Shown in pieces: positions 47,210 through 58,406 of a stretch of 64,000 nt of DNA (position 1 is the stretch's first letter; each line of letters begins with the position of its first letter). Source of the stretch: Branchiostoma belcheri (Eukaryota > Chordata > Leptocardii > Amphioxiformes > Branchiostomatidae); NCBI RefSeq assembly GCF_001625305.1, contig NW_017802436.1:999251-1063250 (forward strand), written 5' to 3'. Position numbers and translations under genes: made by a program. The notes beneath the pieces were generated by a model. That model had not been told where the DNA came from and searched no databases. It worked only from the letters and a program-made list of their open reading frames with translations.

Positions 47210-47400
47210 TTCAACGTCATATTTCTTTAAGCGCCGGTTTTTAAGTTGCGGTAAACACGCAAATACCAGTTTATTGCCATGGTAACGTGAACAACAACTT
47301 ATTTTTTGGCCGAATGGGCTTCCCGGATATAAATGAACGTCATCTTTCTTTAAGCGCCGGGTTTTGAGTTGCGGTAAACGCGTTAAGACCAGTGATTGAC
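47210..47400 (+). repeat. Direct repeat pair, about 65 bp
   Basis: aacgtcatatttctttaagcg and aacgtcatctttctttaagcg, followed by gttgcggtaaac and accag, at about 47214-47270 and 47337-47392. An X-box-like attgccatggtaac lies between (47273-47286). Confidence 0.75.
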
Positions 47401-47533
47401 AGGAGTGTACGACGTGTCATAACCTGACAGAGTCATCTCCGGAGACACCTGTCCTGTCTTACTTACCCGTCACTCACACTCAACCTCTTCACCTGAACAA
47501 ACATCTCTCCAGAAAAAAACCTTGTTGACGAAG
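47400..47533 (+). other. Candidate 5' untranslated exon with splice donor
   Basis: A C/A-rich stretch without ATG (ttacccgtcactcacactca) ends in gacgaag/gtaagag, a strong donor at 47534. gatataaat upstream (47323) could be a TATA box. No coding exon follows within sight. Confidence 0.25.
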
Positions 47534-47852
47534 GTAAGAGAACCACATGGCGCTATTTGTACGTGTCACGCCACCGTCTCTCCCTGCGACAACAGCTATT
47601 GTCCCGACTTTGGTCCACATTTGCTGAGAATTGTTTGCCTACCTTGTCGGTAATAATGGCATTTGTCCGTACGTATACTTTGGAAAGGGTAGTTCCTTTG
47701 GCCGGGCTTCTGAAAGGTCGTCAAGCTTGCGGTCGATCGAGTACCGTCTACCAAAAGCTCATAGTCATACTGTAGTCAGCAGAATATCATGATTTTGCTT
47801 TAGTCATACCATAATGTCGATTTTGTAAGAAAATAAGAAATTGGACAGATAT

Positions 47853-48240
47853 TACATGGATCCCAATGTACATGGTAGCACATCGCGAAGTCCTGTGATA
47901 GATCTGCACTGTAATGTGATAGTGGGTGATACTATGAAGTACACGTGCATATTATACTAGTAGATACCACTTACTGAAACCTTACTTACTAGCTGCTTCT
48001 AAACTCTCAGGTACACTCAGCGAAATAACTTTCAATGGACATTACCATCGAGACATATGGATCAGAATGTGCATGGTAGCATATCACGACAACCTGTTAC
48101 AGATCCGCACTGTTAAGGCACCGGGTGCTACTCTAAGGTACACGTGTATAGTTGATACCACTTACTAATACAAAACCCTACTTACTACCAGCAAGTGCAC
48201 GTGCACACTCAGTGAAATGGCTTGCAATTATTGTATATAG
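47853..48240 (+). repeat. Tandem duplication, about 190-bp unit
   Basis: Two diverged copies share acatggatcccaatgtacat or atatggatcagaatgtgcat, ggtagca, gatctgcactgt-like, gataccacttact and cactcagcgaaat-like blocks. Confidence 0.75.
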
Positions 48241-48615
48241 CCATCAAGACCTAAGGACAGGCCACCAAAAAGTACCTCCATGCCCTTGTGCTGTCCCTGC
48301 ACCTGTATTAGACAGCTACTACTTACCTTAATGACTTTTCTATGACCCTCTTTGAACATTAACAAAATCTGTAAAAAGACTTCAAGCACTATTTCAAAAA
48401 GCTGTTGATGTGCATGACGTCAATGACAATGACGAAGCACACTAACCTGAGGTTCATATGTTCATTTTATCTTGTCTCTGCTACTCAATAAGTGCCATCA
48501 TCTACAGATTATGACCCTTCTGAAGTGCAAGAGACCATCAAGAAGTTCGTGGCAATTTATCAAAGGACTTCAAGAGGAGTTGAGGTGAATTAAGCTAACG
48601 ACATGTGTCGACATG
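48241..48615. other. Unassigned sequence
   Basis: Nothing supported. Confidence 0.35.
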
Positions 48616-48617
48616 AG

Positions 48618-48716
48618 TGTGGGGTCTTGTGGCGTAACGGCAGAGCATTCGGCTCAGGACCTGGGTTCGAATCCAACCTTGTGCCCTTGGCTAAGGTTAA
48701 CATGAGTATGCCAGAA
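48618..48716 (+). mobile_element. tRNA-derived SINE, head only
   Basis: tggcgtaacggcagagc (A box) and the perfect B box gggttcgaatcc, then ttgtgcccttgg and catgagtatgcc. The rest of the body is missing. Confidence 0.7.
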
Positions 48717-49164
48717 TGATAATTATCATGATCATGGGCATGAACAGAAAAACAAAACAAAAAGAAATTTTAAGCAGTCGTCCCCATGTTCTCCAAATGA
48801 CTTAAGGGCATTTCACCAACACGTTGCCTGCTTATTAGCACAGTAGACAATAGTGTTGTCTCTGTAAACGTTTGTACATCGATCAGCTTGTCAAGGAAGC
48901 AAACAATATTTTTGCAGAGTTGTCCGGTTTGGTTGACCACAAATTCTTTTCCTCTAAAGTGCCTTTGTAGAAGTGTCGTAGATATACCACAGCGTGATCT
49001 AACGGGAAACTGTGGTTTTGGTGAAGGGGGATTCGGCCATATATATCGGGGTGGTCTCTAGAATAACGCCTACGCACAAAAAAGACATCAAGTTAGGAAT
49101 ATTGTGCCACAAACATCTTTAAACGTATCTTGAAAGGTAATCCCTGTTGGTTGAAATCATTACA

Positions 49165-49245
49165 AAGCAAGTTTAAACTGAGTTGTACAGTCGAAAATTT
49201 GGGTGAGTCAAATTTGCTGTGTTGGTAATTAGTTTAAACTTGCTT
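49165..49245. repeat. Inverted repeat with 15-bp arms, relative of the 34-kb array
   Basis: aagcaagtttaaact and agtttaaacttgctt flank 51 bases whose minus strand (cccaaattttcgactgtaca) matches the array at 33995-34470. Confidence 0.8.
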
Positions 49246-49249
49246 CATA

Positions 49250-50340
49250 ATCTTTTATTCTCGCGTTGTTTGATAACTGACTTCACATAAATCAAGCCAG
49301 TGAAGCCGTTAACGTTGTGTAATGTGTGTCTCGTGGTCTAAAAATATCCCTAACCTTACCATTAATTTTGGTTAATTTCTCTGACAGTTTGGACTTTGAT
49401 GATTAGTCCACGCCCGTTTAACAAACTATCCAGCTGTACAATTCCTTATCGTTTTGTGGCGGACTTTTTTTCAGCATCTGAATGTGTGCGTATAGACTTG
49501 ATAACCTACTTCCAATGCAGAATGTGGGACTATTCATTATCCACTGCCTTCAAACATGAAGTCAAACCTCATAATAGCTAGCGTAGTAGTGAAAGTATAA
49601 GTTTTTCCAGACAAGTAGTTGTCTGTCTACTATTATTGTATTGTACCGAATAGTGTCTTTGACTGTGAAAGCAATTAGCCTTAGGCATGTTTTTGCAAAT
49701 TTATATTATTTCAATCCCACAACGAACTAACCCTTGGCTTAACGTCTATTCCCAGCCCTCACAGGTGTAAAGATAAAAGTCTTTTGTCGGCCTGTGTCTT
49801 TTTGCCACAGCTGCAGGGCGACTTGTCCTCTTAATCATAACATGTTCCCAAATGACACACAGGAGGGGCTGAGTTATCGTTTGAAGGAAAACACCGGGCT
49901 ACATTGTGCGTGTTCACGGTCTTTTCAGTCGCCAGGTGGGCGATCGGTGAGCTCCCGAGGATCATGGTAGATTACACGTGGATGTGCCACTGTATAGGGA
50001 AGACTCAGTCTTTTCCATGTCTTGTGTCAATATCTAGTAGTCATAGTATCCTTTTGTAAAAGATCAGTGCAATTCAGTACCCCTGTCAATGGTTACTGCG
50101 ATGCTCTAACTTTTGTTGGAAGTCCAATAAACCAGTCATATGCCACCACACCTAAGCTTTTGAAATAGATAAGCAGACAGAACGTATATAGTGAAATAGT
50201 TGAAAACAAGTAATACCTCTTGTAGCTGTATGGCTCTAAATGTTCTCCCTAGAGTGGTATTTTTTTCATTACCGTGACTAACAGGTAGTCCAATTGGACC
50301 CTCCATGGCTGTGAAACTCCTCTGGCCAATTATATCCCCT
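49250..50340. other. Unassigned sequence
   Basis: Nothing supported. Confidence 0.35.
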
Positions 50341-50344
50341 TTTT

Positions 50345-50396
50345 AGGCCGATTTCTACGATTTATTCAGCCGGCAAAAGGAGTCTGGTGAGACTAG
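50345..50396 (-). mobile_element. Fragment of the foldback element
   Basis: taggccgatttctacgattt, cagccggc and ctggtgagactag match the right arm of the element at 280-464 with decay. Confidence 0.5.
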
Positions 50397-50399
50397 CTA

Positions 50400-51920
50400 A
50401 CAGAGGTCATTCCATCCTCGCTCACACGTGCTTGCATTGTTCATTAGTTACAGGAAAACTCCGTTGGGAATGTAGGTCATTCGTTCTTTATCATCACCGC
50501 TTTCGTCCTTGAGGTAACCTTCAAATGGCATGCGCATCCCCTCTCTATCAACATCGCCTTATTTGGAAGCAAACAAGGACAAATTTGTCTTTCGATGTCC
50601 TTCATGTCATGACAATCCTTTGATTACCTTCTTAGATATAGATTTCATCTACCTGGGTGTCTTTATGGCTTTGTTAAGAACACGTTTTGATTTGCAATCG
50701 TTGATCAATACCATTGCCCCAGGACTACAACACATTACCGAAACATGGCGTTTATTAACCACAATGTGGTAATGTTTTTTCTCATGATCATTCAGCATTA
50801 CTTGTTCATGGTACATACTGCCATTTCCTGTCCTTGATGCTGTTTGTAAATTACGCCTATAATAGAACTTCTCCAGTGATGATCGGTATTGTCTTTTGAC
50901 ACCGAGCATCCTCTGCTTGATGATAACGACTTGTATCATGTTTCCTTTTCAACAACATTCCCCGTTTTCCACGGAATTACACTACTTGTCTTGGGTGTGA
51001 CTGAGGCATACGTCGGTCTTTAAGTGGTCTTGCCTTTTGGGCTTACACTTACCTACATATAACCATTGCACCTGTGCGTTAAAGGGCGTTACAAATTCAG
51101 GTAAGACATTACGTAATCCAAAACAAACGAGAAAAAAATGGATAAATTAAGAGTCTGATGTTGGTATCCACCTAGCTATCACCGTTCTCCATCAACAATG
51201 ATAGATACCGGATGCTCTCTGAAACGTCCGATTCTTTAGAGAGTTTATAATTTTTTTTATTTATTTCGTATTAAGCACTACCATGTCTGTGACATGTGTC
51301 TACAGTATTAGACGTGCTGTCAGTAGCTGTGCGCGCACTTTAGCTGAATATAGAACCATTCTTTGTGTCTTGGTTTGCTCGGTGGGTCCAATAGTCAAAA
51401 CCGTCAGCAGAAATAGCAGACCTGGGTCAATAGCTATGACACGGCTCGCCGCAAAGTTGACTGTATGACTGTGGTGGTTATCCGCTTTATTGTATCCAGA
51501 ATGTACGTTTCCGCTTTAGAAAAACGTCTATCTAGGCCGACTTGCCTACTTCGAATCCATACTGCTACTATATATGATAACTGATTTAGACTTAAAATAT
51601 GTCGTCAAAAACTGTTCTTAAAAATGTTCTAGAATTGAACAGTGAATTCTAATGCTCCTAGCTTAAGTATAGACGTTTACAAGTATAGGAGTACTTTATA
51701 TGTTGTGGCATGTTTTCTATTTGTAGTCTAAAGCCTTATACGTGGCGCGGTCCAAAGTCCAGTGCTCTAGTGTTCGGTAAAACCTTATGGGGCAAGTGGG
51801 TTTGTGGTTTGGGCGACTTGTTGTTGTAAACACCTGCATTAAGCTGCCATATCTTATCTTGACTCAAAAACCAACACAAACAGTCGGTACAATGCCTGTC
51901 AATAAAACTCGGCTTCGTCG
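50400..51920. other. Unassigned sequence
   Basis: No gene, no clear repeat. Confidence 0.35.
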
Positions 51921-51925
51921 ATAAG

Positions 51926-52475
51926 TCAATTGTTTGTGGCGGAGTCCGTCCTAGAAGTGTAGCGTCGGTCTAATCGCTCCAGTCTGCCTCTCTCCTCTTT
52001 TGTCAATTCTTCTTCATCACCCGTCTGTCTCCAGACGGGACGCCGCATTCCACGCTTTTTTTTAGAGCCAGGTGTGCTGGCAAGAATGCGACGAATGTCT
52101 GGCGAAGTATCGGACGATATTGGAAGCTTGGAAAGGCATCTACTACATCGGTTTGTCGTTCTCTTCTTCTGTAGATCCGTCTTCATTACCCCGTCTTTTC
52201 TCAGACATCACGCCACATTCCGTACTTTATTTAGACCAATGTGTGGATCAAATGAAAACCGACAAGTTTTCGAGAGTCAGGTGTGCTGACAAGAATGTCT
52301 GGCGTAATATCGGACGATACTGAAACCTTGGAAAGGCATCTACTACATCGGTTTGTCCGTCTTCTCTTCTGTCGATCCATCTCCATTAACACGTCTTTTC
52401 GCAGACATCACGCCACATTCCGTACTTTATTTAGAACCAGGTGTGGATCAAAAGAAAACCGCCACGTGTGAAGGC
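51926..52475 (-). repeat. Three diverged units of about 205 bp with coding character on the minus strand
   Basis: acatcacgccacattccgta, ctactacatcggtttgtc and gtcaggtgtgctgacaaga-like blocks recur at about 205-bp spacing. On the minus strand the lowest unit is open from 52186 to a TGA at 51926 and reads SPDIRRILASTPGSKKKRG, then GDEEELTKEERGRLERLDRR. This is charged, proline-directed sequence of protein-like composition. The other units carry stops. No family recognised. It may be a decayed, internally duplicated gene or part of a repeat. Confidence 0.5.
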
Positions 52476-52769
52476 GTAATATCGCAGCCGTACTGACGTA
52501 AGAAGGGTGTTAGTTTATATCAATTGGTCCTATTAAAGCTGTAGGCGTAGAGAAAGGAGGGCAAACATTCCGACAAGTGGCATGGGCGACCTTCGACGAT
52601 GCGTGAACTGCCTCGTCACAGGTGTAATTTAATTTCTTCTCCCAGGTTTAGGCGTTGCCTGACTTCAGATTTAATGAGTACAAACATTATTGCAGTTGCT
52701 ATGGCTAGTGTATGTGGACTATGTAAAGTTTACCAGCGTGTTCTCGTCATTAGAAGTCAACAAAATTAA

Positions 52770-53192
52770 TTTTTCAGGTTCTTGACACACCCACGTACCA
52801 AACACCCACCTGCTCTTGGCCACGGCTTTACCATTGAAGCAGGCTGAATTTCAACAGCTGTAAAACTGTATCTGCTATCCATGCAGGAAAGGACCCTGTA
52901 GCAGTTATGAAACACTCGGACAAAATGAAGATACTAGTTATGAAAAGTCTACGAAATTGTATTTCGAGTTTTGGACACACCCAAGAAACGAACACCCACA
53001 TGCTCTAGGCCCAGGGCTTTGCCATTGAAGAAGGCTAAGTTTTTTCAAGTGTATGTAGGAAAGGACCTTGTAGCAGTTGTGCACCACTCGGGACAAAATA
53101 AGGTACTTAAAGAAACTTCTAAGAAACGGTCAGGATTCGTGCCAAGGTCAAGCCCCCGATATCCGTCGTCAATGACAGGAACACATGACTGA
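52770..53192 (+). pseudogene. Duplicated exon-like segment encoding LDTPKKRTPT-type sequence
   Basis: Copy 1 follows a good acceptor (attaatttttcag, ending 52778) and reads VLDTPTYQTPTCSWPR before a stop. Copy 2 (from about 52968) reads VLDTPKKRTPTCSRPRALPL, then KAKFFQVYVGKDLVAVVHH, and stays open to 53192. In copy 2 the acceptor CAG has become GAG. The pair of proteins aligns along about 50 residues, which is stronger than chance frames would give. Function unknown. Confidence 0.4.
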
Positions 53193-53199
53193 CATATTA

Positions 53200-53460
53200 A
53201 GACATAAAGCGTCAAGTTGTCAGAGACGATGTTAACAGGTACTTGCGGCAAGAGCTACTTGTAAACTATTGTCCATTCCGTCTTGTGGGATCCGCACTGC
53301 ATCCACGAACACCCAAGGATACTACTGCAGTTTATCTGTTCGGCTTGGTTTCTTGACGAAGATTTAGGGGGAGCCCTACAGCAGTTTATATTAGCCCTGT
53401 GAGACCATGATTCGACGCAGATGTCATTGTCAGATCCGAAGAGCTGTCACATTACATCGT
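53200..53460. other. Unassigned sequence
   Basis: Nothing supported. Confidence 0.35.
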
Positions 53461-53473
53461 ACCATCTTGCAAT

Positions 53474-53719
53474 GTTTTTTTTTTTATATATTCCAACATT
53501 TCATGACTAGACATGGTGACAGCACACTCAAGTTATATCAACTTATTTTATGCCGCCACCAACACAGGACAATACAATACTCATTTTCACCTGAGCGAAG
53601 TGAGGAAAGTCGTGTAAAGTGTCTTTCCCAAGGGCACAAGATTAGTGGCATAGCAGGATTCGAACCCGGAACCTCTTGGTTCCGAGTCGAGCACTCTGCC
53701 GCTACGCCATGCGACCCCA
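53474..53719 (-). mobile_element. tRNA-derived SINE, full length, 11-bp target duplication
   Basis: Reverse orientation: T-run tail at 53477, body with gtcaccatgtctagtc (minus), B box gggttcgaatcc and A box ggcgtagcggcagagtgc on the minus strand. catcttgcaat (53463-53473) and catcgtgcaat (53720-53730) flank it. Confidence 0.9.
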
Positions 53720-53734
53720 CATCGTGCAATTTGG

Positions 53735-54100
53735 TTTTGTTAATATGACTATCATATATAGTATCAGCAAAAGGCTATGCCTACGGCAGAACCGAACGTC
53801 CAAATCCAGGACTACACGTTCCTTCAGCTGGACTTTGCACGACACATTTACAACTATCCTATAAATGCTCCCAATCTCCTGTCGTAAAACTATTGTATAT
53901 CGGATGTGACCGGGCAGTTACACTTAGCTATAGTGCATACGTGTAAGGTTTAATGATTATAAAACGCATGGAATAGGCGATGGCTATCACACCCCCAAAT
54001 ATTTCATTCAAAACTAGGGTGCTCTGCTCACGTCACAAATACGTCATCATACCTAGGTGTGGTAACTTCCAAGCGGAACTTTACCAGACTCGCATTTTTT
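53735..54100. other. Unassigned sequence
   Basis: Nothing supported. Confidence 0.35.
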
Positions 54101-54119
54101 TCTGCCTCTCTTTAAATAA

Positions 54120-54225
54120 GCCAAAAATAGGGCGACGTTGCGGTGACAGACCGTAGTTCCGGGCGCATGCGCGCGGCAGCCGGCGTCCTGTGGTGCGCCA
54201 CGTGTTTGCGGTGTTTGTTTAGTTA
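54120..54225. promoter_or_regulatory. CpG-rich islet with perfect NRF1-type palindrome
   Basis: gcgcatgcgc at 54163-54172, an ETS-type ttccgg just before it and an E-box cacgtg at about 54199. Such combinations mark many animal core promoters. No first exon could be assigned. Confidence 0.35.
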
Positions 54226-54299
54226 ATTGTATCCGGAGATAGCAGACACTTGACATTTTGAACCCGGTGGAGGCCCCAGGGACTTGGAGCCCGCAGATA

Positions 54300-54800
54300 G
54301 ATAAAGTCAATTGGTTTAAAACGGGAAAGTTGCCAAAGTCGCAAAGTTTTTGAAATTCTTCGGGAGATCTTAAGCAAGCTTTGTTACCATGGTAAAGTGG
54401 TATGATACTCTCCTAAGGGTGTGGCCTCACGATAGGGCTGGTTTAGGGCATCTATAACTATACTAGTATTCAGGACGTTCCTGTGACAGTTGTGTAGGTG
54501 CCGTACAGCTGTCTTGTAGCGTAAAGACTTTTGCAGATCCTTGGTCTGTAATGTCATAGTCTTACTAAAGTTCTGTTCACATTCGTCGCGCGATTGTAAC
54601 CTTAAAGCATTCTTGGGATAGTAGTGAATCTGTCTTACAAAGGTTAGCTGTCTTTGTACAGACATGGGCATCTAGGAAACTTCTCGGCGGTTGGTTGTGT
54701 ACGACTCGATCAAAATCGTACGATGATCCAAGACGCCTGTGACCCCGCCGTTGATATAATAAACTCAGAGCAAAAACAGCCAAACGAAGAAAGTGACCTG
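54300..54800. other. Unassigned sequence
   Basis: Two overlapping minus frames (54671-54384 and 54783-54577) without recognised domains. 54700-54765 resembles 32440-32510. Confidence 0.3.
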
Positions 54801-54805
54801 CAGAA

Positions 54806-54919
54806 CTTGTCTCTCAGTCACTGACGAAAGCTATTGGATACTAGCTGAAACGTCTGACCGTTTCCAAAATCATATCCAGTAGCTTTTTGGCGTATCTTAT
54901 TACCTGGATGTCTAGCCTT
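54806..54919 (-). mobile_element. Foldback family Y element
   Basis: ctctcagtcactgacgaaag, ggatactagctgaaacgtct, gaccgtttccaaaatcat and ttattacctggatgtct in the order of the family. Confidence 0.75.
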
Positions 54920-55209
54920 CAGTACTTTAGACAGAGGGTTTTGAGGAAAGATTTCCGCCATATGGAATCCGACAGGTGCAGGACGTTGGTAGATGTTTGT
55001 TGGGGATGACCTACAGAGCTGTGGCGGCAGGAATTCCCGCTATTTCGCCGAAGGAAAGGAGAATTTGTTTGTGCTGTCGGACGTTTAAGTTTGGGGGACA
55101 CTTTCTCTCAGTTTGTGTACTCGTAACTTTGGCGGAGAATGTAGGGAAGAAACAAACCGCGGTCAGAAAATACTTCGTCTTCATTCAACCATGTTTCAAG
55201 TGATAACTT

Positions 55210-55465
55210 GTGGGGCCGTGTGGCGTAGCCGCAGAGTGCTCGACTCGCAACCAAAAGGTCCCGGGTTCGAGTCCTGACTTGTCACCGATCTTGTGCCCTT
55301 AGGAAAGGCACTTTACACGACTTTCCTGACTTAACTCAAGTGAAAATGAGTATTGTCTTGTTCTGTATTCGTCCTCTGCGTTGGTGGCGGCATAAAATAA
55401 GTTGATATAACTGTGAGTGTGCCGTCACCACGTCTAGTCATGAAATGTTGGAATACAAAAAAGGA
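55210..55465 (+). mobile_element. tRNA-derived SINE, full length, target duplication
   Basis: A box ggcgtagccgcagagtgc, B box gggttcgagtcc, full body and A-rich tail. ataactt lies on both sides (55203-55209 and 55466-55472). Confidence 0.9.
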
Positions 55466-55474
55466 ATAACTTAT

Positions 55475-55940
55475 GTATAAGATGTAGAAGACAAGACAAG
55501 AGAAGGGCCGACAACAATGATATCATCATCATATCATCAACAAAACTACCCACAACTACTGCAGTCTACGTCCTAGAATATTCCCCCGTCACACCCCTTT
55601 AAATTCAGCTAGGACGCCTTTCATATGCCAAATTATACATTAAATAGTATAGAGGGTAACATGTAAGAGGCATTTTGAGATATCCCGTAGCTATATAGCG
55701 GCAAAGTGGCCGTAGGTCTTTGTAGGCCCATTTCTTGTTTGTAAAAGAAGGAATTTCTGTTAACAAATATTTTACAGGAAAGTGAAAAACGGTTGTTTGC
55801 GTAACGTATCAAAACATGTAAAGAATTGCGCTTTTACCAAAAGAAAACAGAGACAGGATATTTTCTTACATCTCTTATCAAAGGTTATGCTATCAGGGGC
55901 ATGTATATTGAAGCACGGGGTTTGCATATTATAGTCAGCA
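55475..55940. other. Unassigned sequence
   Basis: Nothing supported. Confidence 0.35.
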
Positions 55941-55944
55941 ACTT

Positions 55945-55994
55945 TTATAACATAATGGCTAGCAAGTAAATACTTGCTAGCCATTATGTTATAA
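55945..55994. repeat. Perfect palindrome, 24-bp arms, 2-base centre
   Basis: The left arm ttataacataatggctagca plus agta (55945-55968) is exactly complementary to the right arm at 55971-55994, with only aa between. Confidence 0.98.
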
Positions 55995-56068
55995 CTTATA
56001 GCAAGGCAGCGAACTTGTTAGCACACCATTCTTCCTTCCCTTTAGCTTCCTTCCCTTTAGCTTTTTCT

Positions 56069-56340
56069 TCCGCATAACACACCAACTTCGCAAGCACGCG
56101 GCGCGGCGCGGCGGCAGCTATCTATATCACACCGAACGACTTGTCACTCAATCTTTGCAGATTTCATTGCAGGAGTTGTTTAGTGATGCCCCAAACTGTG
56201 CTTGGTGGCAACGAGTTCCAGTCTACGATGGTTCTGGGGAAATACGAGTTTTTGAACACCTCCATTCTTGGTTGATAACTCTGATATTTGAAGGCATGAC
56301 TGTTTCTTGTTCTTTTCTGGGCTGTCTGGTATCCACGAGT
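56069..56340 (+). mobile_element. GC-rich dispersed repeat (same family as 10398)
   Basis: cgcataacacaccaacttcg, gcggcgcggcggcagct, accgaacgacttgtcac, then gtggcaacgagttccagtct and cttggttgataactctg, in the order of 59297-59540. Confidence 0.7.
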
Positions 56341-56344
56341 TTCT

Positions 56345-57200
56345 TAGACTTTCTTTAGTTTTTTAGAAATTAAGACTTAGCGCCTGTATTTTTGAACACT
56401 TGAACTTGTAGCTAATCTGTATGTTTCTGTCGTTACTTCTTGAACCCCGCGACCTTGCCCATAAGTCAAATTCCGTGCTTCCTCGTGACGTCTGGGCTTT
56501 TTCTTCAAGTGTCGGTTACGCAACGGCGGCGATTTGCGAGATGCTGCTGAGACGATCCATACCGGGTGACCCTTCCGTGACACTCTCTTGAGGACCCTAA
56601 CGAATGTAGTAAACGAACTTGGAGTGTGACCAAAATTTCGAGCCGGGAAAGACCTTTGGACAGGTGGTCGACCAATCAGATCGCAGCTTGCACGACGTCT
56701 TCACGTGATCACCTCCGTCCTTCCCAGAGAGCAAAGTCCTCGTCATTTCGAGTCAGGCTCCCGTCAGCTGGTCGAAAACAACCTCACCTACATTATTTAT
56801 TGCTGTTTGATATACGTTCTAAAATTGACTTGTAAACGCACTTCTAATGCCTAGTGAAGGATGCTGAATGCCAACGCCCTAGTAACGCCGACATCGCTGT
56901 CACAGAAGGTAGGCCGAACTTACGTTCTGTCAAAGCCTGTCTTCCCGACGCTATGACGTCGATGGGATAAAAAAGGCAACTCTGTAAGCAAAGCGAAGCA
57001 AAAAAAAAAAGTTCGTAAACGCCGCGAATTCCGGCAGAAGTTCCCGTCGCTGATAACCTCGTGTTTCCGACTCCATGTCGTCGGCGGCAGGGAGGTATGC
57101 AAAGCAGCATTCCAGGCACGGAGGACTTGATAAAGCCCGAACAATTAGGGAGTGGGTTAATGTGTTTAGTATGCATGCTCTCTATTCATCCTGTCACTTT
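56345..57200. other. Moderately CpG-rich, unassigned
   Basis: Upstream region of the promoter at 57226. A 68-codon minus frame (56583-56377) has basic, protein-like composition but no recognised domain. Confidence 0.35.
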
Positions 57201-57225
57201 GCTATGTGGTAGACAGTTGGCTGAG

Positions 57226-57300
57226 TATAAAAAGGTTCGCACGACTGTTTGTCAGCGATCCCTATAAAAACTCGCCGGTGCTCGTGCTTCGTTCACTATC
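57226..57300 (+). promoter_or_regulatory. TATA-type core promoter
   Basis: Two TATA boxes, tataaaaa at 57226-57233 and 57263-57270. An initiator-like ttcact with A at 57295 is 32 bases downstream of the second, the normal spacing. The region downstream is GC-rich and free of ATG. Confidence 0.5.
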
Positions 57301-57393
57301 GCCTGCCTTCGGCTAGCTGCACGGTACAAGCCCGGACCTCCTCCCGCACAAGACTCTACTCCTTCTGCAGTGACCCACTCGCTTCTACATACA
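57295..57393 (+). other. Candidate non-coding first exon
   Basis: About 99 bases without ATG from the predicted start to a strong splice donor (acatacag/ta context, GTAAGT from 57394). This is the form of a 5' untranslated exon. The coding exons would lie in or beyond the gap or outside the window. Confidence 0.4.
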
Positions 57394-57399
57394 GTAAGT

Positions 57400-57863
57400 A
57401 GACCGTGGACTTTTCCCCCGCCTCTACAGTTTTTATATTTCTTCTTACAAGGGTTTTCTTTGGTCGCGTGTCGGTTTCTCAGTGTGATCTATGATTTTTT
57501 TATTTTTTTATTTTGTCTGACTTTCTTTTTTCTCGGTCTTGATATCGGTGTTCCTGTCGGTAGCCTTGGTCTCTAGTCTGCAGTCAGACCGTACACATGT
57601 TTGAAATTGGCGTTGCGGTTGTTAGGTGGTATTACACAATGCTGCGTTCAGCATGTGCAGCGAATTTAGCAGCGTTGTCGCGAGACATGATCCCGCGGCC
57701 TACTCGTGCTCTGCTGAGCATCTTTGGTGGTATCTTCACGGGCCAAGGCGGCGCGCCGACGCCCCGCTACGGGTCGCCTCCCCTCCGTGCACCGAGGGAG
57801 TTGGCAGCACGGCACGGTGGCGGCGCTCACGGGGTCGGCCCGATGGTCACGCCTCGCACTTGT
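57400..57863. other. Unassigned, GC-rich after 57640
   Basis: If the exon above is real this is intron. 57640-57860 is CpG-rich with open frames on the plus strand (57626-57865) that match no family. Removing the SINE at 57874 joins it to GC-rich 58115-58300. Confidence 0.35.
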
Positions 57864-57873
57864 AGACTAAATC

Positions 57874-58104
57874 TTTTTTTTTTTTAATTTTATATTCCAA
57901 CATTTCATGACTAGACATGGTGACAGCACATTCAGTTATATCAACTTATTTTATGCCAACGCAGAGGACGAATACAGGGCAAGGCATACTCATGTGTTAA
58001 GTGCCTTTCCCAAGGGCACATGATCGGTTGCATGTCAGGACTCGAACCCGGGACCTCTTGGCTTATTCCGAGTCGAGCACGCTGCCGCTACGCCACACGA
58101 CCCC
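57874..58104 (-). mobile_element. tRNA-derived SINE with perfect 10-bp target duplication
   Basis: T-run at 57874, body, then the B box (minus strand) gggttcgagtcc and the A box region. agactaaatc lies on both sides (57864-57873 and 58105-58114) without mismatch. Confidence 0.92.
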
Positions 58105-58304
58105 AGACTAAATCTGGAGCGAAGCTCCTTGATCTGAGCGGTTGTCTAGGTGATGTTCTGTCAGAGAGGTCGCCTTGCGGCTTTCGCTCCACCGCGAAGC
58201 TTGATAACACCTTCCTGTTCCACCCGGCGTGGAGCCGCCCCCACCTCGGCCGCAAGGGGAGCCGCGCGCCGCTATTTTCAGGTCGGCCTTGGACGGGGCC
58301 GAGC

Positions 58305-58406
58305 TAGCCTCTACCAGGCTTCGGGAGGCGGCTGGAAAGAGTAGAAATCGGCCAAATATAGAGAACATGCCGGGGGAGTTGGTCTGCTGGGAGAGAACAT
58401 TTTGCC
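58305..58406 (+). mobile_element. Left arm of a foldback element, cut by the gap
   Basis: tagcctctaccaggcttcgg through gaacatgccgggggagttgg to gagagaacattttgcc, where the sequence stops in N, close to the hairpin centre. Confidence 0.9.

Noticed and set aside
47273-47286. X-box-like attgccatggtaac as a ciliary-gene promoter
   Set aside because: One mismatch and no gene nearby; chance is not excluded.
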